DNA of 64,000 nucleotides, from the NCBI RefSeq assembly GCF_003148905.1, contig NZ_QGHC01000006.1:164286-228285 (forward strand), read 5' to 3'. The translations under genes and the position numbers were made by a program. Positions 45,431 through 52,671 of this stretch are shown one piece after another. The stretch comes from Fulvimonas soli. Its GTDB lineage: Bacteria; Pseudomonadota; Gammaproteobacteria; Xanthomonadales; Rhodanobacteraceae. The first letter of the stretch is position 1, and the number at the start of each line of letters is the position of its first letter. Under the pieces are notes generated by a model. The model worked only from the letters and a program-made list of their open reading frames with translations, made no database searches and was not told the origin of the DNA.

Positions 45431-45868
45431 TCATGGATGGGTACCCGGGATACGCCGCTCCACGGCATCGACGAAGACCTGCGGCGAGACCAGCTGCATC
45501 GCGCCGTCGGCCAGGCGCACCGCCACCTGCACGGTGCTGGCGCGGGTCAGCCGCTCGCCGCTGGCGGCGTCGCTGAGCAGGTAGTGGATCTTCAGCCGGT
45601 TCCGCCATTCCACCAGCTCGGCGCGCACGCGCAGGCGCTGGCCGAAGCGCGCGGCGCGCGCGTAGCGCAGCTGCAGGTCGATCACCGGCCAGGCATAGCC
45701 GGCGGCCTTCATCTGCGCGTAGCCGTGGCCGATCGCGTCGAGCAGGGCGCAGCGGGCGATTTCCAGGTACTTCACGTAGTGGCCGTGCCAGACCACGTCC
45801 ATCGGGTCGACGTCGAAGAACGGCACGGCCAGCTCGACCTCAGCGTGCAGGATGCCGCGCGCGCGCAT
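45431..45868 (-). CDS. YbgC/4HBT-type acyl thioesterase
   Basis: A 145-residue hotdog thioesterase with VPFFDVDPMDVVWHGHYVKYLE, in which the early Asp corresponds to the catalytic Asp of the 4-hydroxybenzoyl-CoA thioesterase family. In the cluster it would release or edit acyl chains on the ACP, like ApeK. Its start overlaps the acyltransferase gene upstream by 29 bases. An unrelated start further downstream is not supported because the first strand begins at once. Confidence 0.84.
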   Translation of the reverse strand: MRARGILHAEVELAVPFFDVDPMDVVWHGHYVKYLEIARCALLDAIGHGYAQMKAAGYAWPVIDLQLRYARAARFGQRLRVRAELVEWRNRLKIHYLLSDAASGERLTRASTVQVAVRLADGAMQLVSPQVFVDAVERRIPGTHP

Positions 45869-46823
45869 CGTCGCCTCCTTCGCCGGGCGGTTGCCAGTAG
45901 GGGTAGAAATTGAACCATTGCAGCGGCGCCAGCAGGCACAGCTGGCCGAGGCGGTCGGCGTAGCGCTGCGCCCACTGCGCGATGGCCGCCTCGCGCCCGC
46001 CGCGCTCCCACGCCGGCGCGTCGAGGAAGGGCTCCAGCCGCACCTGGTAGCGGCCGCCGGTCTTCAGGCAGCACAGCAGGTTCACCGGGCAGCGCAGCAG
46101 CCCGGCGAGCAGCCACGGCCCCTGCGGGAATGGCGCCGGGTGGCCGAGGAAGTCCACCGTCACGCGGCGGCCGTCCTGCAGCGGCACGCGGTCGCCGGCG
46201 ATCGCCAGCCACTCGCCGCGGTCCAGCCGCTGGGCGAGGTCGAGCATCAGCGCCGCGTCCATCTCGCTCACCTGCAGCAGGCGCAGGCGGCGGTCGCCGG
46301 CCTCGGCCTGCAGGCGGTTGAAGTGCCGGATGTGCTTGGTGTGCACCAGCACGTTCAGCGGCACCCGCTCGCCCAGCTCGGCCAGCGCGCGGCACACCTC
46401 GAGGTTGCCCAGGTGGGTGCCCACCAGCAGCTGGCCGCGGCCGCCGCGCACGCTCTCGCGCAGGCGCGCGCGCACGCCGGCCGGGTCGTGCACCTGCACC
46501 TGCTCCGGCGCGAGCCGGCCGCGCCACACGTCCAGGCGGTCGAGCAGGCTCTCGGCGAAGGCCATGAACTGGCCGAACACGCGGCGCGTGGTGGGGCGCA
46601 GCTCGTCGCGGCCGCTCCACGCGGCGAGGCGCTCCTGGTACTGGCGCACGTTGCGCCGCGCGCTGCGGCCGAACACGAAGAAGTACAGCACGATCAGGTA
46701 GAGCACCGGCGTCAGCGGCCGCCGGCCCAGCCGGCGCACTGCCAGCGCGGTGAGCTTCATCAGCACGAAGCTGCCGCGCTCGCGCTGCGCGGCCCAGTGC
46801 CGGGCGGGCGCGCCGTCAGCCAC
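45840..46823 (-). CDS. LpxL/HtrB-like acyltransferase
   Basis: A 327-residue membrane-associated acyltransferase of the LPLAT group: one N-terminal hydrophobic segment (PVLYLIVLYFFVFG), the H-x4-E motif in VGTHLGNLEVCRAL, and DFLGHPAPFPQGPWLLAGLL. It probably links the polyene acyl chain to a lipid or sugar carrier. In E. coli aryl polyene clusters the same domain is fused to a glycosyltransferase (ApeJ); here the glycosyltransferase is separate, at 55646-56425. It overlaps the dehydratase stop by 8 bases. Confidence 0.82.
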   Translation of the reverse strand: MADGAPARHWAAQRERGSFVLMKLTALAVRRLGRRPLTPVLYLIVLYFFVFGRSARRNVRQYQERLAAWSGRDELRPTTRRVFGQFMAFAESLLDRLDVWRGRLAPEQVQVHDPAGVRARLRESVRGGRGQLLVGTHLGNLEVCRALAELGERVPLNVLVHTKHIRHFNRLQAEAGDRRLRLLQVSEMDAALMLDLAQRLDRGEWLAIAGDRVPLQDGRRVTVDFLGHPAPFPQGPWLLAGLLRCPVNLLCCLKTGGRYQVRLEPFLDAPAWERGGREAAIAQWAQRYADRLGQLCLLAPLQWFNFYPYWQPPGEGGDDARARHPAR

Positions 46824-47430
46824 GGGCGGCTTCCACGAGCAGGCGGCCGGACGAGCAGTGCTCGCCGTCCAGCCGGTAGGCGAAGTGCAGCTTGCCGCGC
46901 GCGGCGTCGTGGCGCAGCGCCAGCTCCACCTCGTCGCCGGGGCGCAGCAGGCGCTGGAACTTCAGCGCCTCCATCTCGCGGCAGCGCGGCGCGATGCCCA
47001 GCCGCGGCGCGGCCAGCGCCAGTGCCCAGCCCACCTGCAGCACGCCGGGCAGCACCGGCGCGCGCGGGAAGTGGCCGTCGAAATGCACCAGGTCGAGCGG
47101 CAGCCGCAGCGTCAGCGTCCACGCGCCGTCCTGTTCCTGCTCGTCCAGCAGCTCCGCCGCCGCGGGGCGCGGCGCACGCAGCAGCGCCTCGACCGCCTGC
47201 GGCGACAGGTCCGCCGGCACGCGGTCGCGCAGCCGCCACGCGCGCGGCACCGGCGCGCCCTGCGCGGCGAGGTGGGCGGCCAGCTCGTCGAGCAGCGCCT
47301 GCCGGCCCTGCCGGCGCAGCGCGGCGCCGCCGGCCTGGCCCAGCACCAGCAGCACGCCGTCGCCGGCGGCGTTGGCGCGCGCCAGCGCGATCCACGGATG
47401 GTCGGCGAGCGGCGCGGCGGGATCGTTCAT
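46816..47430 (-). CDS. ApeI-type hotdog dehydratase with a ligase-like N-terminal remnant
   Basis: A 204-residue protein. The C-terminal half (about 90-204) is a FabA/FabZ-like dehydratase with HFDGHFPRAPVLPGVLQ, His120 being catalytic. The N-terminal half (about 20-88: ALRRQGRQALLDELAAHL..GAPVPRAWRLRDRVPADL) resembles the C-terminal subdomain of AMP-forming acyl ligases but has no A-domain and no catalytic Lys at the usual N-x-QGK place. No full ligase is in the cluster. The ATG at 47430 overlaps the membrane-protein stop by 4 bases. Confidence 0.75.
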   Translation of the reverse strand: MNDPAAPLADHPWIALARANAAGDGVLLVLGQAGGAALRRQGRQALLDELAAHLAAQGAPVPRAWRLRDRVPADLSPQAVEALLRAPRPAAAELLDEQEQDGAWTLTLRLPLDLVHFDGHFPRAPVLPGVLQVGWALALAAPRLGIAPRCREMEALKFQRLLRPGDEVELALRHDAARGKLHFAYRLDGEHCSSGRLLVEAARG

Positions 47431-47975
47431 GCGTACCTCCGGCGCAGCCGCTGGCGCAGCAGCCACTCGCCGACGAACAGCGGGCCCATGATGAAGTACA
47501 CGATCAGCCCGTTGTACAGCGTCCACCACTTCAGCGGCGCCCACAGCGTGAGCGCCGCCGACACCAGCCCGTTGAAGGCGAAGAAGCCCACCCACACCCA
47601 GGTCACCTGGCGCGTGTAGCGCACGCCTTCCGGCGGCAGGTCCGGCTCGCGCAGGCGCGCGACGCGCTCCACGAAGGGCGGCCCGTAGACCAGGCTGAGG
47701 CCGAACGCGGCCAGCAGCAGCGCGCTGATCAGGGTGGGGTACCAGCGCAGCAGCATCGCCTCGCCGCTGAGCGCCAGCAGCGCGCAGTAGGCCAGCGCCG
47801 CGCCCAGCATCCAGCGCCCGCCCGGCTCGCGCAGCAGCGCGGGCGCGCGCACCAGCCAGATCGCGCCCAGCACCAGCGCGAACACCGGCGGCGACACCTT
47901 CTCCATGCCGAAGTACACGACGAAGGGGTACAGCACGCCGGCCAGCGGCAGCAGGATGTGGCTCAGTTTGCGCAT
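47427..47975 (-). CDS. Multi-span membrane protein of the pigment cluster (ApeG/COG4648-type)
   Basis: A 182-residue integral membrane protein with five to six helices (LLPLAGVLYPFVVYFG, VFALVLGAIWLV, ISALLLAAFGLSLVYGPPFVERVARLREPDLPP, VWVGFFAFNGLVSAAL, YNGLIVYFIMGPLFVGEWLLR). The loop VERVARLREPDLPPEGVRYTRQVT is typical of the family found in aryl polyene clusters. Its function is not known. It overlaps the ACP gene upstream by 13 bases. Confidence 0.8.
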   Translation of the reverse strand: MRKLSHILLPLAGVLYPFVVYFGMEKVSPPVFALVLGAIWLVRAPALLREPGGRWMLGAALAYCALLALSGEAMLLRWYPTLISALLLAAFGLSLVYGPPFVERVARLREPDLPPEGVRYTRQVTWVWVGFFAFNGLVSAALTLWAPLKWWTLYNGLIVYFIMGPLFVGEWLLRQRLRRRYA

Positions 47976-48247
47976 GCGTCGCGCTGGGCCTCCACGAAGG
48001 CGGCCAGGCTGGCCACGCTGGCGAAGTGGCTGCGCGCGTCCTTGGCGTCGGACTCGATGCGGATGCCGTACTGCTTCTGCAGCGCCAGCGCCAGCTCCAG
48101 CGCGTCCACCGAGTCCAGCCCCAGCCCCTCGCCGAACAGCGGCTGCCCGGGCGGGATGTCGGCGGCGGCGAGGTCCTCCAGGTTCAGCGTGTCGATCACC
48201 AGCTGGGCGATCTCGCGCTCCAGCGCGGTCGGTTCGCGTGCGGTCAT
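47963..48247 (-). CDS. Acyl carrier protein 2 of the pigment cluster
   Basis: A 94-residue ACP with the phosphopantetheine attachment motif GLGLDSVDALELALALQ (Ser46) and an acidic helical surface. The C-terminal extension (DAKDARSHFASVASLAAFVEAQ) matches the fourth helix. It is one of two ACPs in the cluster, the other at 56439-56708. The ATG at 48247 overlaps the acyltransferase stop by 4 bases. Confidence 0.9.
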   Translation of the reverse strand: MTAREPTALEREIAQLVIDTLNLEDLAAADIPPGQPLFGEGLGLDSVDALELALALQKQYGIRIESDAKDARSHFASVASLAAFVEAQRDACAN

Positions 48248-49053
48248 GGCGTGGCGAGCTCCCTCAGGAAGAGTTGGTGCAGGTGGTCGTTGAGGCGGCG
48301 CGAGGCGATCGGCGGCGGCGCGTCGTCGCCGAAGCGGGCGGGGTCGATGTCCTCGCCCACGCGCAGGGTCACCTGCACGCGGCGGTCGGGGATGCGGTAC
48401 CACGGCTCGGCCTTGGTCAGCGTGGTCGGCGCGACGGTGACGAACACCGGCGTCACCACGCGCGCGCCGCGCAGCGCGATCGCCGCCGCGCCGCGGTGGA
48501 ACACCGGCGCGCGGCCGGGCGCGGTGCGCGTGCCCTCGGGGAACACCACCAGGCACTGGCCCTCGCGCAGCACCGCGGCGGCGCGCTCGAGCATGTCCAG
48601 GCTGCCGTCGTTGCCGATGTACCGCGCCGCGCGCACCGGGCCGCGCGTGCAGGGGTTGCGGAACAGGCCCTGCTTCACCACGCAGTTGGCGTCGCGGATC
48701 CGCCCGATCAGGAACACCACGTCGATCAGCGAGGGATGGTTGGCCACCACCAGCTGCCCCGGCCGGCCCAGCCGCTCGGCGCCCTCGATGCGGAAGTCCA
48801 GCACGCGGCTGCGCTGCATGAACCACACGTGCAGGCGGAACGCGCGGCTGATCGCGGCGCGCGCGCGGCGGCGGCGCGCGAGGGCGTCGCCGGGCAGGCA
48901 GGCGAGCAGCGGCAGCACCAGCGCGCGCAGCAGCAGCCCGCCCAGGCCGAACAGCGCGAAGCTCAGGCCGGTGGCGACCAGCCGCCAGGCCCAGGCGTCG
49001 CCGCGGCGGCGGCTCAGCCCGGGCGCTGCCAGTTCCATTGGCGTGTCTTGCAT
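48244..49053 (-). CDS. PlsC-like 1-acylglycerol-3-phosphate acyltransferase family protein
   Basis: A 269-residue membrane acyltransferase with one or two N-terminal helices (LVATGLSFALFGLGGLLLRALVLPLLACLP), the H-x4-D motif in VVANHPSLIDVVFLIG and VVFPEGTRTAPGRAPVFHRGAA. Aryl polyene clusters carry such an enzyme (ApeD-like), likely for lipid attachment of the pigment. The first ATG (49053) overlaps the chain-length-factor gene by 40 bases; a second ATG at 49038 is an alternative. Confidence 0.83.
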   Translation of the reverse strand: MQDTPMELAAPGLSRRRGDAWAWRLVATGLSFALFGLGGLLLRALVLPLLACLPGDALARRRRARAAISRAFRLHVWFMQRSRVLDFRIEGAERLGRPGQLVVANHPSLIDVVFLIGRIRDANCVVKQGLFRNPCTRGPVRAARYIGNDGSLDMLERAAAVLREGQCLVVFPEGTRTAPGRAPVFHRGAAAIALRGARVVTPVFVTVAPTTLTKAEPWYRIPDRRVQVTLRVGEDIDPARFGDDAPPPIASRRLNDHLHQLFLRELATP

Positions 49054-49763
49054 GCGTGCTCCAGCGTGTCTTGTCCGGTGAGCAGGGCGCGCAGGAAATC
49101 CAGCGCGTGCGGCCAGGGCGCGGGCGCGGCGGCGCCCGCGGCCGGCGCCAGGCGCAGCCGCCAGCGCGCGTCGGCGGACGTGTCCATGGACGGTTCGACC
49201 CTCCCCAGTCGCAGCGCCACAGCATAGGAGAAGGGCACGTCGCCGATCCATCCGTCGTAGGCGGGGGGCGGCAGCTCCTCGGCCACCGCCACCAGCGCGG
49301 CCGGCGCGCCGGCCGCCAGCTGCATCGCGCCTTCCAGCACCGCGTGCTCGAAGGTGTCGGCCTCGCCGGCCAGCGCCACCGACTCGCCGCGCTGGCCGCG
49401 CAGGATCGACCACTGCCCGGCGATCGCGTTGTGCACCGACAGGCCGAACTGGGTGGGCGACAGCGGCTGCTGGTCGGCCAGCTCGCCGAGCAGGGCGAAG
49501 GTGCGCGGCGTCTCGCCGTGGCGCGAGCCGAACACGAAGGGCAGCTGCTCGCCCTCGCCGCACAGCGGCCAGGCCGCCTCCATCGTCATCCGCGCCAGCC
49601 GGCTCAGCCGGCGGCGCTGCATCGCCGGCAGGAACTCGCAGGCGGGCTGCTCCTTGCCGTCGTCGGGCAGCGCGCGCGGCGCCTGCGCCCAGGCGCGCCA
49701 GGCCGCCTCGCCGGCGAGGCCGGGCGCCCAGGCGTGCCATCCCTCGATGCGCAGCAGGGTCAT
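49014..49763 (-). CDS. Ketosynthase-like chain length factor (ApeC-type)
   Basis: A 249-residue protein of the short beta-ketoacyl-synthase-like family: RIEGWHAWAPGLAG, LSRLARMTMEAAW, FVFGSRHGETPRTFALLGELADQQPLSPTQFGLSVHNAIAGQWSI. It has no active-site Cys where a ketosynthase would have one (SVHNA is at that place), so it should be the non-condensing partner of one of the neighbouring ketosynthases. The ATG at 49763 overlaps the ketosynthase stop by 4 bases. Confidence 0.84.
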   Translation of the reverse strand: MTLLRIEGWHAWAPGLAGEAAWRAWAQAPRALPDDGKEQPACEFLPAMQRRRLSRLARMTMEAAWPLCGEGEQLPFVFGSRHGETPRTFALLGELADQQPLSPTQFGLSVHNAIAGQWSILRGQRGESVALAGEADTFEHAVLEGAMQLAAGAPAALVAVAEELPPPAYDGWIGDVPFSYAVALRLGRVEPSMDTSADARWRLRLAPAAGAAAPAPWPHALDFLRALLTGQDTLEHACKTRQWNWQRPG

Positions 49764-51004
49764 GCCGCTTCCTCCACGCGGCGGAACAGCAGCGCCGCGC
49801 AGCTGCCGCCGAAGCCGAAGCTGGTGGAGAGGAAGGCGTCGATGCGCTGCGCGCGGTTGGCTTCCAGCAGCGGCGCGCCGGCGAAGTCGGCGTCGCGCTC
49901 GCGCACCGGCGCGCCGGCGGCGAGGAAGCCGTGCCGCAGCATCAGCAGCCCGGCGATCGCGTCCAGCGCGCCGGCGGCGCCGGGCGCGTGGCCGACCAGG
50001 CCCTTGATCGAGGACAGCGGCGGCACCGCCGCGCCGCGCTCGGCGAACACCCGGGCTATCGCCTGCCACTCGGCGAGGTCGCCCTGCGGCGTGCCGCAGG
50101 CGTGCGTGTTGACGTAGCCGGGCTGCGTGCCGGCGCGATCCAGCGCCTGGCGCAGCGCACGCGCGACGCCCTCGGCGCCGGGGCCGACCATGCTGGCCGC
50201 GTCGGTGGCGGCGCCGTAGCCGGCCAGCTCCGCCAGCGGCGCGGCGCCGCGCGCGAGCGCGTGTTCCAGCGATTCCAGCACCAGCACGCCCGCGCCCGCG
50301 GCCAGCGCGAAGCCGTCGCGCGCGCGGTCGTAGGGGCGCGAGGCGAGCGCGGGATCGGGCTGCGGCGACAGCGCGCCCATCGCGTCGAACCACATCGCGG
50401 TGCTGTCGTGCAGCTCCTCGGCGCCGCCGGCGACGACCACCCGCTGGCGGCCGAGCTGGATCAGCTCCATCGCCTGGCCGATCGCGTGCGCGGCGCTGGT
50501 GCAGGCCGAGCTCACCGTGTAGCTGGCGCCGCCGACGCCGAAGGCGTGCGCGAGCCCGGCGGACAGGCCGCTGCTCATGCCGCGCGGCACGATGAAGGGC
50601 GACAGCCGCTCGGGGCCTTTCTCGCGGTGGCTCGCCAGCGCGGCCTCGTGCTCGCTCAGCGCGGCGCCGCCGCCGAGCACCAGGCCGCAGTCGTCCGCGC
50701 GCAGGCGCTCCGCGGGCAGGCCGGCCTGCGCCAGCGCCTCGTTCGCCGCGTGCCACGCGAAGGTCGCGGGCGCGGCGAAGAAGCGGCGCAGCTTGCGCGG
50801 CAGCTCGGGCAGGCCGTCCATGTCCACCGGGCCGCCGATGCGGGCGCGCAGGCCGAGCCGGGCGAAGCCGTCCATCGCGCGCAGGCCGCCGCGCCGCGTG
50901 CGCAGCGCGTCGAGCAGCGCGGCGTTGCCGGTGCCGAGGCAGGAGACCGTGCCGGTGCCGGTGACCACCACGCGCGGCAGGCCGTTGGCGTCGCGCAGGC
51001 GCAT
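49760..51004 (-). CDS. Beta-ketoacyl-ACP synthase of the pigment cluster
   Basis: A 414-residue ketosynthase with Cys168 in YTVSSACTSAAHAIG, His in VNTHACGTPQGD and His in GLVGHAPGAAGALD. The second-motif variation (THACGTP rather than the usual HGTGT) sets it apart from FabF. It is coupled by a 4-base overlap to the chain length factor, making the pair a likely KS-CLF heterodimer. The ATG at 51004 starts with MRLRDANGLPRVVVTGTG. Confidence 0.86.
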   Translation of the reverse strand: MRLRDANGLPRVVVTGTGTVSCLGTGNAALLDALRTRRGGLRAMDGFARLGLRARIGGPVDMDGLPELPRKLRRFFAAPATFAWHAANEALAQAGLPAERLRADDCGLVLGGGAALSEHEAALASHREKGPERLSPFIVPRGMSSGLSAGLAHAFGVGGASYTVSSACTSAAHAIGQAMELIQLGRQRVVVAGGAEELHDSTAMWFDAMGALSPQPDPALASRPYDRARDGFALAAGAGVLVLESLEHALARGAAPLAELAGYGAATDAASMVGPGAEGVARALRQALDRAGTQPGYVNTHACGTPQGDLAEWQAIARVFAERGAAVPPLSSIKGLVGHAPGAAGALDAIAGLLMLRHGFLAAGAPVRERDADFAGAPLLEANRAQRIDAFLSTSFGFGGSCAALLFRRVEEAA

Positions 51005-51086
51005 CAGGCCGGCGCTCCGCAAGGCCGCTCGCGCGCGGGCGTGATGATGTGGGAGGGCCGTCCCGGCCCGATGGGAGTGCCGGTTG

Positions 51087-51110
51087 TCGCGGCCGGAGGC
51101 CGCTCCCACG
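51087..51110. repeat. REP-like half element between ketosynthase genes
   Basis: CGCGGCCGGAGGCCGCTCCCACGG and the nearby GAGGCCGCTTCCAC lie in the 160-base gap between the two ketosynthase genes, in the middle of an otherwise tightly packed cluster. They belong to the REP family at 2280. Just before them, TGTGGGAGGGCCGTCCCGGCCCGATGG looks like a more diverged arm. Confidence 0.65.
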
Positions 51111-51164
51111 GAGGCCGCTTCCACATTTGCATCGAGGCTGCCGCCGGCGCGAGGTGCCGGGGGA

Positions 51165-52388
51165 TCATGCGCAGGTCCTGAAGATCAGCGAGGTGTTGAT
51201 GCCGCCGAAGGCGAAGTTGTTGCTCATCACGCAGTCGGCGGCGATGGCGCGCTCGCCGCCCACGATGTAGTCCAGCTCGGCGCAGGCCGGGTCCACCGCG
51301 TCGAGGTTGAGCGTGGGCGCGTAGCGGCCCTCGCGCATCATCTCGATCGCCCACCACGCCTCGATCGCGCCGCAGGCGCCCAGCGTGTGGCCGACGTAGC
51401 TCTTCATCGAGCTGACCGGCACGCGCGCGCCCAGCACCGCGCGGGTGGCGTGGCTCTCGGCCACGTCGCCGCGGTCGGTGGCGGTGCCGTGCGCGCTGAC
51501 GTAGCCGATCGCCTCGGGCGGCAGCCCGGCGTCGTCCAGCGCCAGCCGCATCGCCACCGCCATCGTCTCGGCGGTGGGCTGGGTGACGTGCGCGCCGTCG
51601 GAGTTGCAGCCGAAGCCGGCCACCTCGGCGTAGATGCGCGCGCCGCGCGCCCGGGCGTGCCCGTATTCCTCCAGCACCAGCGTGGCGGCGCCTTCGCCCA
51701 CCACCAGGCCGTCGCGCGCGCGGTCGAACGGGCGCGGCGTGAGCATGGGCTCGTCGTTGCGCGTGCTGGTGGCGAACAGGGTGTCGAACACCGCCGCGCC
51801 GGGGCCGGACAGTTCCTCCGCGCCGCCGCACAGCATCAGCGCCTGCTTGCCCTGCTGGATCGCCTCGTAGCCGTAGCCGATCGCCTGGCTGCCCGAGGTG
51901 CAGGCGCTGGAGGTGGGGACGATGCGGCCCTTCAGGCCGAAGAACACGCCGACGTTCACCGCCGTGGTGTGCGCCATCATCTGGATGTAGCTGGTGGCGG
52001 TGACGCCCTGCATGGAGCCGGTGTCGAGCATGCGGCCCATCACCCGCACCGGCTCGATGCTGCCGCCGGAGGAGCCGTAGGCCACGCCCATGCGGCCGTC
52101 GCGGATCGACGCATCGTCGAGCAGGCCGGCGTCGCGCAGCGCGTTCTCGCTGGCGGCCACGGCGAGCTGCGCCACGCGGCCCATCGAGCGGGTCTTCTGG
52201 CGCGGCCAGGCCGGCGGCGCGAAGTCGTCCACCGGGCAGCCGAGGCGGCTGTTGAGCGCCTCGAAGTAGTCCCACTCGGGCATGCGGCGCACCGCGTTGC
52301 GGCCCTCGCGCAGGCGCGCGGCGATGGCGGGCCAGTCGTGGCCGAGCGCGGTGATGCCGGCCATGCCGGTGACGACGACGCGCTTCAT
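51165..52388 (-). CDS. FabF-type beta-ketoacyl-ACP synthase of the pigment cluster
   Basis: A 407-residue ketosynthase with MKRVVVTGMAGITALG, Cys163 in PTSSACTSGSQAIGYG, His in VSAHGTATDRGD and His in SYVGHTLGACGAIE, then SNNFAFGGINTSLIF. It is the most FabF-like of the three and probably corresponds to the elongating KS (ApeO/ApeR type). REP-like sequence separates it from the next cluster gene and a composite repeat from the exporter gene, so it may be read from its own promoter. Confidence 0.88.
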   Translation of the reverse strand: MKRVVVTGMAGITALGHDWPAIAARLREGRNAVRRMPEWDYFEALNSRLGCPVDDFAPPAWPRQKTRSMGRVAQLAVAASENALRDAGLLDDASIRDGRMGVAYGSSGGSIEPVRVMGRMLDTGSMQGVTATSYIQMMAHTTAVNVGVFFGLKGRIVPTSSACTSGSQAIGYGYEAIQQGKQALMLCGGAEELSGPGAAVFDTLFATSTRNDEPMLTPRPFDRARDGLVVGEGAATLVLEEYGHARARGARIYAEVAGFGCNSDGAHVTQPTAETMAVAMRLALDDAGLPPEAIGYVSAHGTATDRGDVAESHATRAVLGARVPVSSMKSYVGHTLGACGAIEAWWAIEMMREGRYAPTLNLDAVDPACAELDYIVGGERAIAADCVMSNNFAFGGINTSLIFRTCA

Positions 52389-52465
52389 GCGTGCGGCTTC
52401 CTTGTCGGGTGGCTTGTGGTGGCATGCAGCGGGCCTGCGGGGTTCCCCACGCATTGCCTTTCGCC

Positions 52466-52640
52466 CGTCATCCCGGCGAAAGCCGGAATCCAGTCAGGTA
52501 AACCGTGCGAAGCACGCAAAACCTGTTTCGAGCGCTGCGCACGACGTATTGCGCTGGATGACTCGCTGCGCTCGCCCCTGCGGGGCCGCCCTGCGGGCGT
52601 TCTTCGCGCCGCGCGCCCGTCCGGCTTTCGCCGGAATGAC
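52466..52640. repeat. Composite repeat, partner of the element at 5931
   Basis: The 283-base gap before the exporter gene holds an element starting CGTCATCCCGGCGAAAGCCGGAATCC and ending GGCTTTCGCCGGAATGAC. Its flanks match those of the element at 5931-6110 in the same orientation, but the inner core (about 52497-52545, AAACCGTGCGAAGCACGC and on) is the reverse complement of the core at 5964-6012. No gene is seen in the gap. Confidence 0.78.
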
Positions 52641-52671
52641 ACCGTGGAAGTGCGAAAGGAGAGGGCGACGT

